Shown here in pieces: positions 34,821 to 42,564 of a stretch of 64,000 bases of DNA. A program made the translations under genes and the position numbers. How positions within the stretch are numbered: the stretch's first letter is position 1; the number at the start of each line of letters is the position of its first letter. The DNA is from Micromonospora rifamycinica (GTDB taxonomy: Bacteria > Actinomycetota > Actinomycetes > Mycobacteriales > Micromonosporaceae): contig NZ_LT607752.1 in NCBI RefSeq assembly GCF_900090265.1, positions 5,338,001-5,402,000 on the forward strand. Reading direction: 5' to 3'. The notes under the pieces were generated by a model. The model saw nothing but the letters and a program-made list of their open reading frames with translations. It had not been told where the DNA came from and did not search any database.

Positions 34821-36068
34821 TCAGCTCCAGCGGGCGATGACCGTGGACCCGCCGACCACCTTGTCGCCCGGGCCGACCAGCGGCTCGGCGGCGTCGGCCG
34901 GCAGGTAGACGTCGGTACGGGAGCCGAACCGGATCAGCCCGAACCGCTCACCCCGGGCCAGCAGCGCCCCCACGGGTGCCCGCTGCACGATCCGGCGGGC
35001 GATCAGCCCGGTCCGCTGCGCCACCACCACGGTGCCGTGCGCGGTGTCCAGCACCGTGTAGGCGGCGACGTTGTGCTCGGCGTCCGGCTTCATCGCGTTG
35101 ACGAAACCGCCGTCGGCGACGAAGTAGTCCACCACCTTGCCGGCCACCGGCGTGCGGTTGACGTGCACGTCCAGCACCGACAGGAAGACCGCGATCCGCA
35201 GCCACTCACCGTCGCCGAACCGCTCGTCGTGCAGCCGCTGCACCGACAGCACCCGGCCGTCCGCGGCGGCGACCACCGCCGAGGGGTCCTCCGGCACGTC
35301 CCGCTGCGGATCCCGGAAGAAGGCGGCCACCGGTGCGGCGGCGAGCGCCGGCACCAGCCACAGCTTCGACTTGGGCCGGACGACCCGGGCGACCGCCGCC
35401 AGACCCAGCGCGATGCCGGCCGCCGCGACCCCGTTCGAGTCGATGTGCATCCCTCGGGTCAGCGGCACGCTCGACGGCCGGTACGCCGGGGCGAGCTGGG
35501 CGGCCGAGGCGGCGCCGGCCGGGGTGAACCGCAGGTGGTGCACCCGTACCGGCGGGGAGTTACGCAGCACCAGGTCGGTGCGGACACCGTGCAGCACCCC
35601 GTACCGGTCGAGTTCGGCGGCGGACCCGTCGGTGCGGAACACCGGTGCGGCCACGCTCAGCACCGCGCCCCCGGTCAGGTACTTGGTGAGGCCGTCGATC
35701 GCGTCGCGGGTCTGCTCACCGGTGCCGGTGAACGGCTCGGCGGCGATGACCAGCTCGGCGGCGTCCGCCTCGACGAGGGAGTCGACCACCCGTACCCGGT
35801 CGGCGACCCAGCGGCCCTGGGCCGTCACGTGCTCGCGCAGCGCGGCGGCGTCGGTCGTCGGGGCGGGCACGACGGTCAGCGTGTCCCCGGGCAGCAGCGC
35901 GTCGATCGCCGCGGCGAGGACCGCGGCCCCGGGGGCCGCGCCCACCAGCAGGGCGGCCTTCGGGTCGTTGCGTCGGGCGAGTTCGGCGACGAGGGTACGG
36001 GCGGCACGCTCGCCGATGCGGACCGGACCGGTGGGACCGGAGGGGCGCACGGCGGGGGACTGGGTCAT
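34821..36068 (-). CDS. psd: phosphatidylserine decarboxylase with extra N-terminal domain
   Basis: Protein of 415 aa. The C-terminal half (about 210-415) is a type II (archaeal/actinobacterial) PS decarboxylase with FFRDPQR, DGRVLSV, the FLSVLDVHVNR motif and the self-cleavage site GGST at the end, whose Ser becomes the pyruvoyl group. It makes phosphatidylethanolamine from the PS supplied by PssA. The first 200 residues form a separate alpha/beta domain resembling a class I methyltransferase fold (LLVGAAPGAAVLAAAIDALLPG, TLTVVPAP). ATG 36068 has AGGAG ten bases upstream. Confidence 0.9.
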   Translation of the reverse strand: MTQSPAVRPSGPTGPVRIGERAARTLVAELARRNDPKAALLVGAAPGAAVLAAAIDALLPGDTLTVVPAPTTDAAALREHVTAQGRWVADRVRVVDSLVEADAAELVIAAEPFTGTGEQTRDAIDGLTKYLTGGAVLSVAAPVFRTDGSAAELDRYGVLHGVRTDLVLRNSPPVRVHHLRFTPAGAASAAQLAPAYRPSSVPLTRGMHIDSNGVAAAGIALGLAAVARVVRPKSKLWLVPALAAAPVAAFFRDPQRDVPEDPSAVVAAADGRVLSVQRLHDERFGDGEWLRIAVFLSVLDVHVNRTPVAGKVVDYFVADGGFVNAMKPDAEHNVAAYTVLDTAHGTVVVAQRTGLIARRIVQRAPVGALLARGERFGLIRFGSRTDVYLPADAAEPLVGPGDKVVGGSTVIARWS

Positions 36069-36211
36069 GTCGGGCGGACTCCTGACGGGGTAGGGACGGA
36101 CGTCGCGGCGGGACCGCCTCGGGTGCGCCCCGGGCCGGGCGCCCCGGCGCAGCCACCGGCGGACCCGACAACAGGGCGGCCGGGCGGAGGCGGGATCTCC
36201 CCGGCCAGCAT

Positions 36212-36263
36212 ACGAGCCGGCGGACGCCACCCGCACCGGTGCGGGTGGCGTCCGCCGGCTCGT
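36212..36263. terminator. 52-bp perfect palindrome, likely terminator
   Basis: Twenty-six bases (36212-36237) are followed at once by their exact reverse complement (36238-36263), with no spacer. It starts five bases past the stop of the minus-strand membrane-protein gene, so it probably ends that operon's transcript; it also lies in the psd upstream region. Confidence 0.85.
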
Positions 36264-36267
36264 CCGT

Positions 36268-36789
36268 TCAGCGGGACGGCGGTGGCGGGTCCAGCCGGTC
36301 CGGGGTCGAACCCGGGCCGGTGGCCGGTGCGCCGGGGTCCGGCCGGGCCACCGCGTCACCCGCCGAGAGCCGACCGTCGCCCGGCCCGGGGGTCTCGTCT
36401 GCCTCGCCCCGGTCGTCCGGCCCGCCCGGCCGGTCGGGGCGGAAACTGTCGTGCAGCTCGGCCGTCTCCCGGCTGCCCAGGTGCAGCTCGGCCGTGTCCC
36501 GGGTGCCGGGGCTCGGCTCGGCCGTGTCCCGGGTGCCGAGGTGCAGCTCGGCCGTGGGGGAGCTGGTCGTGGGGGCGGCGTCGGCCGCGGGCTGCCGGTC
36601 CTGGTTGCGGGCCGACCGTACGGCCCCGACCAGTCCGAGCAGCCCGATCAGCACCAGCGCGCCGGCCAGGAACCAGCCCACCGCCGGCAGGGCCAACCCG
36701 AGGATCTGGGCCAGCAGCCACCAGAGGGCGAGCCCGACGAAGATCAGTCCGAACACGAACGAGACCAGATCGGTGCGGTGGGCCTTCAC
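36268..36789 (-). CDS. small two-helix membrane protein coupled to LiaF-like gene
   Basis: Protein of 173 aa with two transmembrane helices (about 8-28 and 34-57) and a long charged, low-complexity C-terminal tail containing repeated TRDTAEL and GSRETAEL units. No known family is recognised. The GTG start overlaps the stop of the upstream LiaF-like gene (GTGA), so it is translationally coupled and likely works with it at the membrane. A 52-bp palindrome follows its stop. Confidence 0.75.
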   Translation of the reverse strand: MKAHRTDLVSFVFGLIFVGLALWWLLAQILGLALPAVGWFLAGALVLIGLLGLVGAVRSARNQDRQPAADAAPTTSSPTAELHLGTRDTAEPSPGTRDTAELHLGSRETAELHDSFRPDRPGGPDDRGEADETPGPGDGRLSAGDAVARPDPGAPATGPGSTPDRLDPPPPSR

Positions 36790-38366
36790 CGGGTCACCTC
36801 CAGGTTGCCCGCGTTGACCTGGACGGTGAGCCGCAGCGTGCCGCCACCGGGTCCGTCCTGCCCCAGGTCGGTGAGCTGCCGGGCCCGCCCCTCCAGGCCG
36901 GCGGTACGCCGTCCGAACACGGTGGCCTCCCCGGCCTTGACGTTGGTCACCGCGGTGACGTCCACGTTCGGCGGCACCACGATGAGGGCCTCGCCGAAGT
37001 TCACCACCACGGTGAGGTCGGTGTCCTGCTTGTCGAAGTCCACCGCGCGCAGGTCCAGGGTCGCGTCACCGAAACTGTTCTCGTAGCGGTCGGCGAGTTC
37101 CCGGTAACTGGTCGGCGCCCAGGTGACCGCCCCGTCGACGCCACGGACCCGGTCGTAGGACTCGGCGACGGTGGCGACGCCGAGGGCGGCAGCGGCGACC
37201 AGGCCGAGGGCGATCAGCCAGCGGGCCCGGCCGAACCAGGTGCCCACCAGCAGGCCGAGCCCGATGGTGGCGAGCACCGCGGCGAAGTAGCCGGCCGCGC
37301 CGATCGGGAAGACGTCGAGCAGGTCCAGGATGGCGACCACGCCGACGACCAGGAAGATCAGCGAGAAGGTCGCGGCACCCAGCGCCGACCGTTCCCGGGG
37401 CTTCTTCGGTGGCTTGACCCGGGGTGCGGGCCGTGCCACCGGTGCGCCTCCGCCGGCGTACGGGCCGTGCGGGGCGAACGGCGGTCGGTAACCCGCACCG
37501 GGTGACGGGGGGACCACCACCGGCGGGGTGGCCGGGCCACCCGGCTGTGGGGGGCGGGGCGGCCAGGTCGGCGTGTCCGCCCGGGGCGGGGTGATCTCCA
37601 TCGGCCCGGCCGCGGGCCAGGCCGGCGGCGGAGCGGTGCGGGCCGGCGCGGGCCAGCCCGGCGACCCTTCGGCACGGGTCGCCGGCCACCCCGTCGGGGC
37701 ACCGGTACGCCCCGACGGAAACGGCACGGCGGGCGCGGCCGGGGCGGGGGACGGGTAGCCGACCGGGGTGACCGGCCCGAATGGTGGGCCGCCCGGCCCG
37801 GCGGCCGGGACGGCGTCCCGGCTCTCCCGGTTGAGCAGCAGCGCGCCGCCGATGAGGATGGCCGCTCCCAGCAGCACCGCCCGGAACGCGTCGGTGACGA
37901 TGTACCCGAAGCTGACCGCGACCAGGATGGTCAACACGATCACCGTGATCGGGGACATGCTCGACCGGCCCCGGCCGAGCATCGACTCCAGCGGCGAGGC
38001 GCTGTCGCCCTCGCCCGGGATGATCAGCCAGGCGGCCACGTAGACCAGGATGCCGACCCCGCCGAAGAACCCGAGCACGGCGAGCAGCACCCGCCACAGC
38101 ACCGGGTCGGTGTTGGTGGCCCGGCCGATCGCCGCGCAGACCCCGGCGAGGTAGCGGCCGTCGCGGGGCCGGACCAGGCCGTACCGTGAGGTGAAGCCGG
38201 CACCGCCGGACGGCGGGGGATAGCCTCCGGGCGGTCTCGGCGCGTCGTCGCCCCCCGTGGGCGGCGTGGGCGCCGTCGGCGGTGGCCCGGCGGCGGAGCC
38301 GGGCGGTGGCGTGCCACCCGGTGCGGCCACCGGAGGGTACGGCGGCGGGGCGGGGTCCTCGGTCAT
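36786..38366 (-). CDS. LiaF-like PspC membrane protein
   Basis: Protein of 526 aa. Pro/Gly-rich cytoplasmic start, then a PspC domain (about 60-125, RYGLVRPRDGRYLAGVCAAIGRATN), two more helices, a long Pro-rich segment, several helices, and a C-terminal beta-rich domain (about 425-526; VVNFGEALIVVPPNVDV, KAGEATVFGRR) like the LiaF/toast-rack fold. LiaF proteins inhibit the LiaS kinase under unstressed conditions. The divergent gene is a PspC sensor kinase, which fits that role. ATG 38366 begins MTEDPAPP. Confidence 0.85.
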   Translation of the reverse strand: MTEDPAPPPYPPVAAPGGTPPPGSAAGPPPTAPTPPTGGDDAPRPPGGYPPPSGGAGFTSRYGLVRPRDGRYLAGVCAAIGRATNTDPVLWRVLLAVLGFFGGVGILVYVAAWLIIPGEGDSASPLESMLGRGRSSMSPITVIVLTILVAVSFGYIVTDAFRAVLLGAAILIGGALLLNRESRDAVPAAGPGGPPFGPVTPVGYPSPAPAAPAVPFPSGRTGAPTGWPATRAEGSPGWPAPARTAPPPAWPAAGPMEITPPRADTPTWPPRPPQPGGPATPPVVVPPSPGAGYRPPFAPHGPYAGGGAPVARPAPRVKPPKKPRERSALGAATFSLIFLVVGVVAILDLLDVFPIGAAGYFAAVLATIGLGLLVGTWFGRARWLIALGLVAAAALGVATVAESYDRVRGVDGAVTWAPTSYRELADRYENSFGDATLDLRAVDFDKQDTDLTVVVNFGEALIVVPPNVDVTAVTNVKAGEATVFGRRTAGLEGRARQLTDLGQDGPGGGTLRLTVQVNAGNLEVTR

Positions 38367-38561
38367 GACTCGATCCTGCGGCGTCCCCGGGCCGAGTTGC
38401 CTCCGGAACCGACCCTGACCCCACCCTGAGATCCCGGCGGGCGGATGTCCGGGGCGTCCCCGTGGCCGGTGCCGTCCCCCACGTGTGACGATCGGAGCGG
38501 CACCGCACCGCACGGTGTCCGTCCGCCACCCACCGTGACCAGGGAGCCTCTGATCAGCGTC

Positions 38562-39830
38562 GTGACCCCGCCACCGCGTCTGTACCGGGCGCCCGAGCAC
38601 CGGCTGGCCGCCGGTGTGGCCGCCGGCATCGCCGACCACCTCGGCATCTCGGTGCTGCGGGTCCGCGTCGCGTTCATGGTGCTGCTCGGGCTCAGCGGCC
38701 TGGGCCTGCTGTTGTACGCGGCGTTCTGGGCGGTGGTGCCGCTGCGGCCCGGGGACACCGCCTCCCCGCCCCGGCGCGATCCCGGGCAGCTCCTGCCGTT
38801 CGTGGCGATCGGCCTCGGTGTGCTGCTGGTCCAGGTGCTGGTCTTCGACTCGGTCGGCGCGGCGGGCACCGCCGGCTGGCTGGTGGCGATCATCGCGGTC
38901 GGGGCCGGGGTGATCTGGCACCAGTCCGCGCCGGAGCGTCGCCGGCAGTGGAGCGGGTCGATGCCGGTGCCGTGGCTCGGGGCGGTGGTGGAGGAGAGCG
39001 ACCGACGGGCCTTCCTGCTCCGCTTCGCCGGCGGTGCGGTGCTGGTCGCCGTCGGCATCATCGGCGTCGCCGCGGTCTACTCCCCGGTGCAGAACCTCGA
39101 CGCGGTGGTCAACGGTGTGATCTTCGCGCTGGTCGGGCTGGTCGGTGTCGGGGTGGTGGCCGCCCCGCTGCTGTGGCGCACCTGGAACCAGCTCCGTTCG
39201 GAGCGGGAGGGGCGCATCCGGGAGCAGGAGCGTGCCGAACTGGCCGCCATGGTGCACGACCAGGTGCTGCACACCCTCGCCCTGATCCAGCGCAACGCCA
39301 GCGACGTCAAGACGGTGCAGCGACTCGCCCGGGGTCAGGAGCGGTCGTTGCGCAACTGGCTCTACAAGCCGACCGCCTCACCGACCGAGCGGTTCGCGGC
39401 GGCGCTGGAACAGGCCGCCGCCGAGGTGGAGGACACCTTCGCGATCACCGTCGAGGCGGTGGTGGTGGGTGACCGGGAGACCGACGAGCGGGTCGGCGCG
39501 CTGGTGGCGGCGGCCCGGGAGGCGCTGGTCAACGCCGCCCGCCATGCCGGGGTGCAGACCGTGTCGCTCTATGCCGAGGTGGAGCCGGAGCAGGTGAGCG
39601 TCTTCGTCCGGGACCGGGGGAAGGGCTTCGACCCGGCTACCGTGGAGGATCACCGGCACGGGGTCCGGGGGTCGATCATCGGGCGGATGAAGCGGCACGG
39701 TGGCCGGGCGGAGATCCGTTCCGAGCCCGGGGAGGGCACGGAGGTCCGGTTGATGCTGCCCATCACCAACACCGGTACCGGCACCAACGCCGGCACGGGC
39801 ACCGGCACCACGGCGGAAAGGGACAGCTGA
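38562..39830 (+). CDS. PspC-domain sensor histidine kinase
   Basis: Kinase of 422 aa. PspC domain at the N-terminus (RLYRAPEHRLAAGVAAGIADHLGI), then about five further transmembrane helices, a HisKA_3 dimerisation region with the phospho-accepting His in MVHDQVLHTLALIQ, and an HATPase domain (ALVNAARHAG, DRGKGFDP, GGRAEIRSEPGEGTEV). It should phosphorylate the regulator encoded next. The start is uncertain: GTG 38562 precedes VTPPPRLYRAP, but a GTG at 38535 would add nine residues. The tail is a Gly-Thr repeat. Confidence 0.9.
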   Translation: MTPPPRLYRAPEHRLAAGVAAGIADHLGISVLRVRVAFMVLLGLSGLGLLLYAAFWAVVPLRPGDTASPPRRDPGQLLPFVAIGLGVLLVQVLVFDSVGAAGTAGWLVAIIAVGAGVIWHQSAPERRRQWSGSMPVPWLGAVVEESDRRAFLLRFAGGAVLVAVGIIGVAAVYSPVQNLDAVVNGVIFALVGLVGVGVVAAPLLWRTWNQLRSEREGRIREQERAELAAMVHDQVLHTLALIQRNASDVKTVQRLARGQERSLRNWLYKPTASPTERFAAALEQAAAEVEDTFAITVEAVVVGDRETDERVGALVAAAREALVNAARHAGVQTVSLYAEVEPEQVSVFVRDRGKGFDPATVEDHRHGVRGSIIGRMKRHGGRAEIRSEPGEGTEVRLMLPITNTGTGTNAGTGTGTTAERDS

Positions 39831-39831
39831 G

Positions 39832-40518
39832 ATGGCGGAGCAGTCGATGGATCCGGGCGCGGACGCCCCGGCCCGGGTGGAGCGGTTGCGGGTCTTCCTC
39901 GTCGACGACCACGCGATGTTCCGGGCCGGGGTCCGGGCCGAGCTGGGCCGGCACGTCGAGGTGGTGGGAGAGGCGAGCACGGTGGCCGAGGCGGTCACCC
40001 GGATCGCGGTGACCGGGCCGGACGTGGTGCTGCTCGACGTGCATATGCCCGACGGCGGCGGCCGGGCGGTGCTGGACGCGATGCGTCGCAGTCACCCGCA
40101 GGTGAAGTTCCTGGCGCTGAGCGTGTCCGACGCCGCCGAGGACGTGATCGGGCTGATCCGGGCGGGTGCCCGGGGGTACGTCACCAAGACCATCTCCCCG
40201 GACGAGCTGACCGACGCGATCCGCCGGGTCGCCGACGGGGACGCTGTGTTCAGCCCCCGGTTGGCCGGTTTCGTGTTGGACGCCTTCGCGGCCCGGCCGG
40301 ACACCCCCGTCGCCGACCCCGAGCTGGACCAGCTCACCAACCGTGAGCGCGAGGTGCTGCGGCTGCTCGCCCGGGGGTACGCGTACAAGGAGATCGCCAA
40401 GGAGCTGTTTATCTCGATCAAGACGGTCGAGACGCACGTGTCCAACGTGCTGCGCAAGCTCCAGATGTCCAACCGGTACGAGCTGTCCCGCTGGGCGGCG
40501 GACCGACGACTCGTCTGA
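39832..40518 (+). CDS. LuxR/NarL-type response regulator
   Basis: Response regulator of 228 aa. Intact receiver (VDDHAMFRAG with the acidic pair, phospho-acceptor Asp in VVLLDVHMPDGG, Lys in YVTKTIS) and a LuxR HTH (LTNREREVLRLLARG, KEIAKELFISIKTVETHVSNV). The start is 2 bases after the kinase stop, so the pair forms one two-component unit. Together with the LiaF-like gene it resembles a LiaFSR cell-envelope stress system. Confidence 0.95.
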   Translation: MAEQSMDPGADAPARVERLRVFLVDDHAMFRAGVRAELGRHVEVVGEASTVAEAVTRIAVTGPDVVLLDVHMPDGGGRAVLDAMRRSHPQVKFLALSVSDAAEDVIGLIRAGARGYVTKTISPDELTDAIRRVADGDAVFSPRLAGFVLDAFAARPDTPVADPELDQLTNREREVLRLLARGYAYKEIAKELFISIKTVETHVSNVLRKLQMSNRYELSRWAADRRLV

Positions 40519-40550
40519 CACCCCTCATTCCGGGAGTATCGCCCCAGGGG

Positions 40551-40580
40551 CTGACAAGAGATCAATTCGTGTCGGATAAT
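40551..40580 (+). promoter_or_regulatory. promoter of thioester surface-protein gene
   Basis: CTGACA (40551-40556) and GATAAT (40575-40580) are 18 bases apart, one of the best sigma-70-like promoters in the window. Predicted leader about 100 bases. Confidence 0.65.
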
Positions 40581-40688
40581 GCCCCGTCGCCTTCGCGCGT
40601 GCGGTGCCCACGGCCCCGCGGGACGGCGACGCACGCCGGCCCGCCGGGAGCGGGCCGGCCCACCCCTGGGGAGAGGTGCACGGAACTG

Positions 40689-41885
40689 ATGTTCGTTGAA
40701 CGAGGACGACGCTGGGCGGGTCTCGCCGCGGCGCTCGTCACCGGTGGCGCGCTGGTGCTCGCCGTAGCCGGTCCGGCCGCCGCCGAGCCGACCGTCAAGG
40801 GTGTGGCGCGGGCGGTGCCGGGCACCAGCGTCACGCTGAAGCTGGACGGCCGGGCGCAGAAGACCTCGGCGCTGGCCCTGGAGCTGAAGGACGGCACGGT
40901 GCCGGTCTTCTGCATCGACTTCCACACCCCGGTGGCCCGCGACGGTGAGTATGCCGAGGGCACCTGGAGCCAGTCGGAGGTCAAGAACCTCGGCCGGGTG
41001 CAGTGGGTGCTCACCCACGGTTACCCCAACGCCGACCGGGCGAAGCTGCTCGCCGCCGCCGGGGCCACCCTGCCCGCCGGGCTGTCCGACACCCGGCGCG
41101 ACACCCTGCTCTACTTCGGCACCCAGACGGCGGTCTGGCACTTCAGCGACGGCGTCGCCCTGGGCGAGTGGACGCGCGGGCTGACCGCCGCCGCCGAGTA
41201 CGACGTGATCCGGCGGGTCCACGACTACCTGGTGCGCAACGCCACCGACCAGCCGGAGCCGAAGGCCGAGCTGAGCCTGGACCCGGCGTCCGCCACCGCG
41301 ACCACCGGCGGGCGGGCCGGGCCGTTCACCGTGCACGGGCCGTCCGGGGAGATCGCGCTGAAGGTCGACGGTGGGACGGCCGTCGACGCCGACGGTCGTA
41401 CGGTCGGCACGACCACCAACGGTGGCCGGTTCTGGCTGACCGCCACCGCCGCCGGCCGGGTCACGGTGACCGTCTCCGCGCCGGACTCGGTCTCCTTCGG
41501 GCGGGTCTTCCTCTTCTCCGGCGGCAAGAACGCCAAGCAGAAGCTGATCCTGGGCGGGAGCACCGGCACCTCGGTCACCGCCGCCGCGGCGGCGAGCTTC
41601 GCCGCCGCCCCCGCCTCGCCGTCGCCGTCGGCCACCCCGTCCGGGTCGCCGTCGCCGTCGCCCTCCCCGTCGGCCTCGGTGGAGTCGCCGTCGCCGTCCG
41701 CCCCGGCGGAGTCCTCGTCGCCGGCGAGTCCGGCCCCGTCGACCTCGCCGGCCAGCAACGGAGGCGGGCTGCCGTTGACCGGTTCGCCGATCGCGATGGC
41801 CGCCCTGGCCGGGCTGGCGCTGCTCGCCTTCGGCGCGGTGGCGGTGCTGCTGGTCCGCCGTCGCAAGGTCCGCTTCACGGTCTGA
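40689..41885 (+). CDS. thioester-domain LPxTG cell-wall surface protein
   Basis: Secreted protein of 398 aa. Signal peptide (about 1-33, ending AAAEP), then a thioester (TQXA) domain with the reactive Cys in VFCIDF and Gln in TQTAVWHFSD, which in Gram-positive adhesins form an internal Cys-Gln thioester able to bond to host or surface amines. A beta domain and a Ser/Pro-rich wall-spanning stalk follow. The C-terminus has LPLTG, a hydrophobic helix and the basic tail RRRKVRF: a sortase sorting signal. ATG 40689 precedes MFVERGRRW. Confidence 0.88.
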   Translation: MFVERGRRWAGLAAALVTGGALVLAVAGPAAAEPTVKGVARAVPGTSVTLKLDGRAQKTSALALELKDGTVPVFCIDFHTPVARDGEYAEGTWSQSEVKNLGRVQWVLTHGYPNADRAKLLAAAGATLPAGLSDTRRDTLLYFGTQTAVWHFSDGVALGEWTRGLTAAAEYDVIRRVHDYLVRNATDQPEPKAELSLDPASATATTGGRAGPFTVHGPSGEIALKVDGGTAVDADGRTVGTTTNGGRFWLTATAAGRVTVTVSAPDSVSFGRVFLFSGGKNAKQKLILGGSTGTSVTAAAAASFAAAPASPSPSATPSGSPSPSPSPSASVESPSPSAPAESSSPASPAPSTSPASNGGGLPLTGSPIAMAALAGLALLAFGAVAVLLVRRRKVRFTV

Positions 41886-41896
41886 CGTACCGGTAC

Positions 41897-41932
41897 GGTC
41901 GGCCCCGGCACCCGGTGGTGTCGGGGCCGACC
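41897..41932 (+). terminator. terminator hairpin
   Basis: GGTCGGCCCCGGCACC (41897-41912) pairs with GGTGTCGGGGCCGACC (41917-41932), 16 bp with one G-U pair and a 4-base loop, 12 bases after the surface-protein stop. Confidence 0.8.
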
Positions 41933-42564
41933 CGTTTCCGGCTCCCCGCGCCGGGTGTGCCGGGGTGTCCCCGCTGTCCCGGTAGCGCGGGCCGGAAGGG
42001 GGAGGGGCGGGGGACCGGAAGGTGCTGGCCGGCTGGCCGGCAGCCGTCTCCGCCCGGCCACGTCGGCATCATCCGGATGGGCAAAAACGGCCAACGCTCG
42101 GTGGACGTCGGGACGCCCCAACCGGGACGCGGGAAAGCTCACACCGCTCGTCCCCTGGTCGCGGCCTGTCGGAGCTGACTTGCTGTCTTTCCTGCTCAGA
42201 GCGGTACGACCAGGGCATCTCATGATCTTTTCTCAAGTATCGGCAACGCGGCACCCGATTAACGGCTTGATAACGGCACCTTCACGTCATGGGCCGGTTG
42301 GTGTCACAGTTGCAGCACCTCACCCTTGAAGCGAGGCGCCCCGCACGTCCCGCCTGCCACGCTGCCGTACCCGCGCGTGGTCGTCGGTCCTGCGCGGCGT
42401 CGCGTGTGAGAGGTGGGGTGGCCCGGCGGATCGGCCCCCCTGGGGTGTCCCGATTTCTCTGCGGTAAACCGGTGACCTGCGACAACGGGGTCGTCGGCGG
42501 CGTCACCCCCCATACGTGCGTGAAACCCACGACGGAACTGGTTAGAAAGAGGAGGCCCCTCGGA
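41933..42564. other. non-coding region upstream of peptide importer
   Basis: No credible gene is seen over about 630 bases. From about 42060 to 42320 the GC content drops, with runs such as GATCTTTTCTC and TTAACGGCTTGATAACGG, as expected for a promoter and operator region, but no clear -35/-10 pair could be assigned. A GGTGAC/GTCACC inverted arrangement (about 42470-42506) sits in what should be the mRNA leader of the substrate-binding gene. Confidence 0.5.

Noticed and set aside
42289..42564. Extended start of the peptide-binding lipoprotein
   Set aside because: Signal peptide and lipobox begin at ATG 42565 with AAGAGGAGG upstream; the extension would hide the signal.
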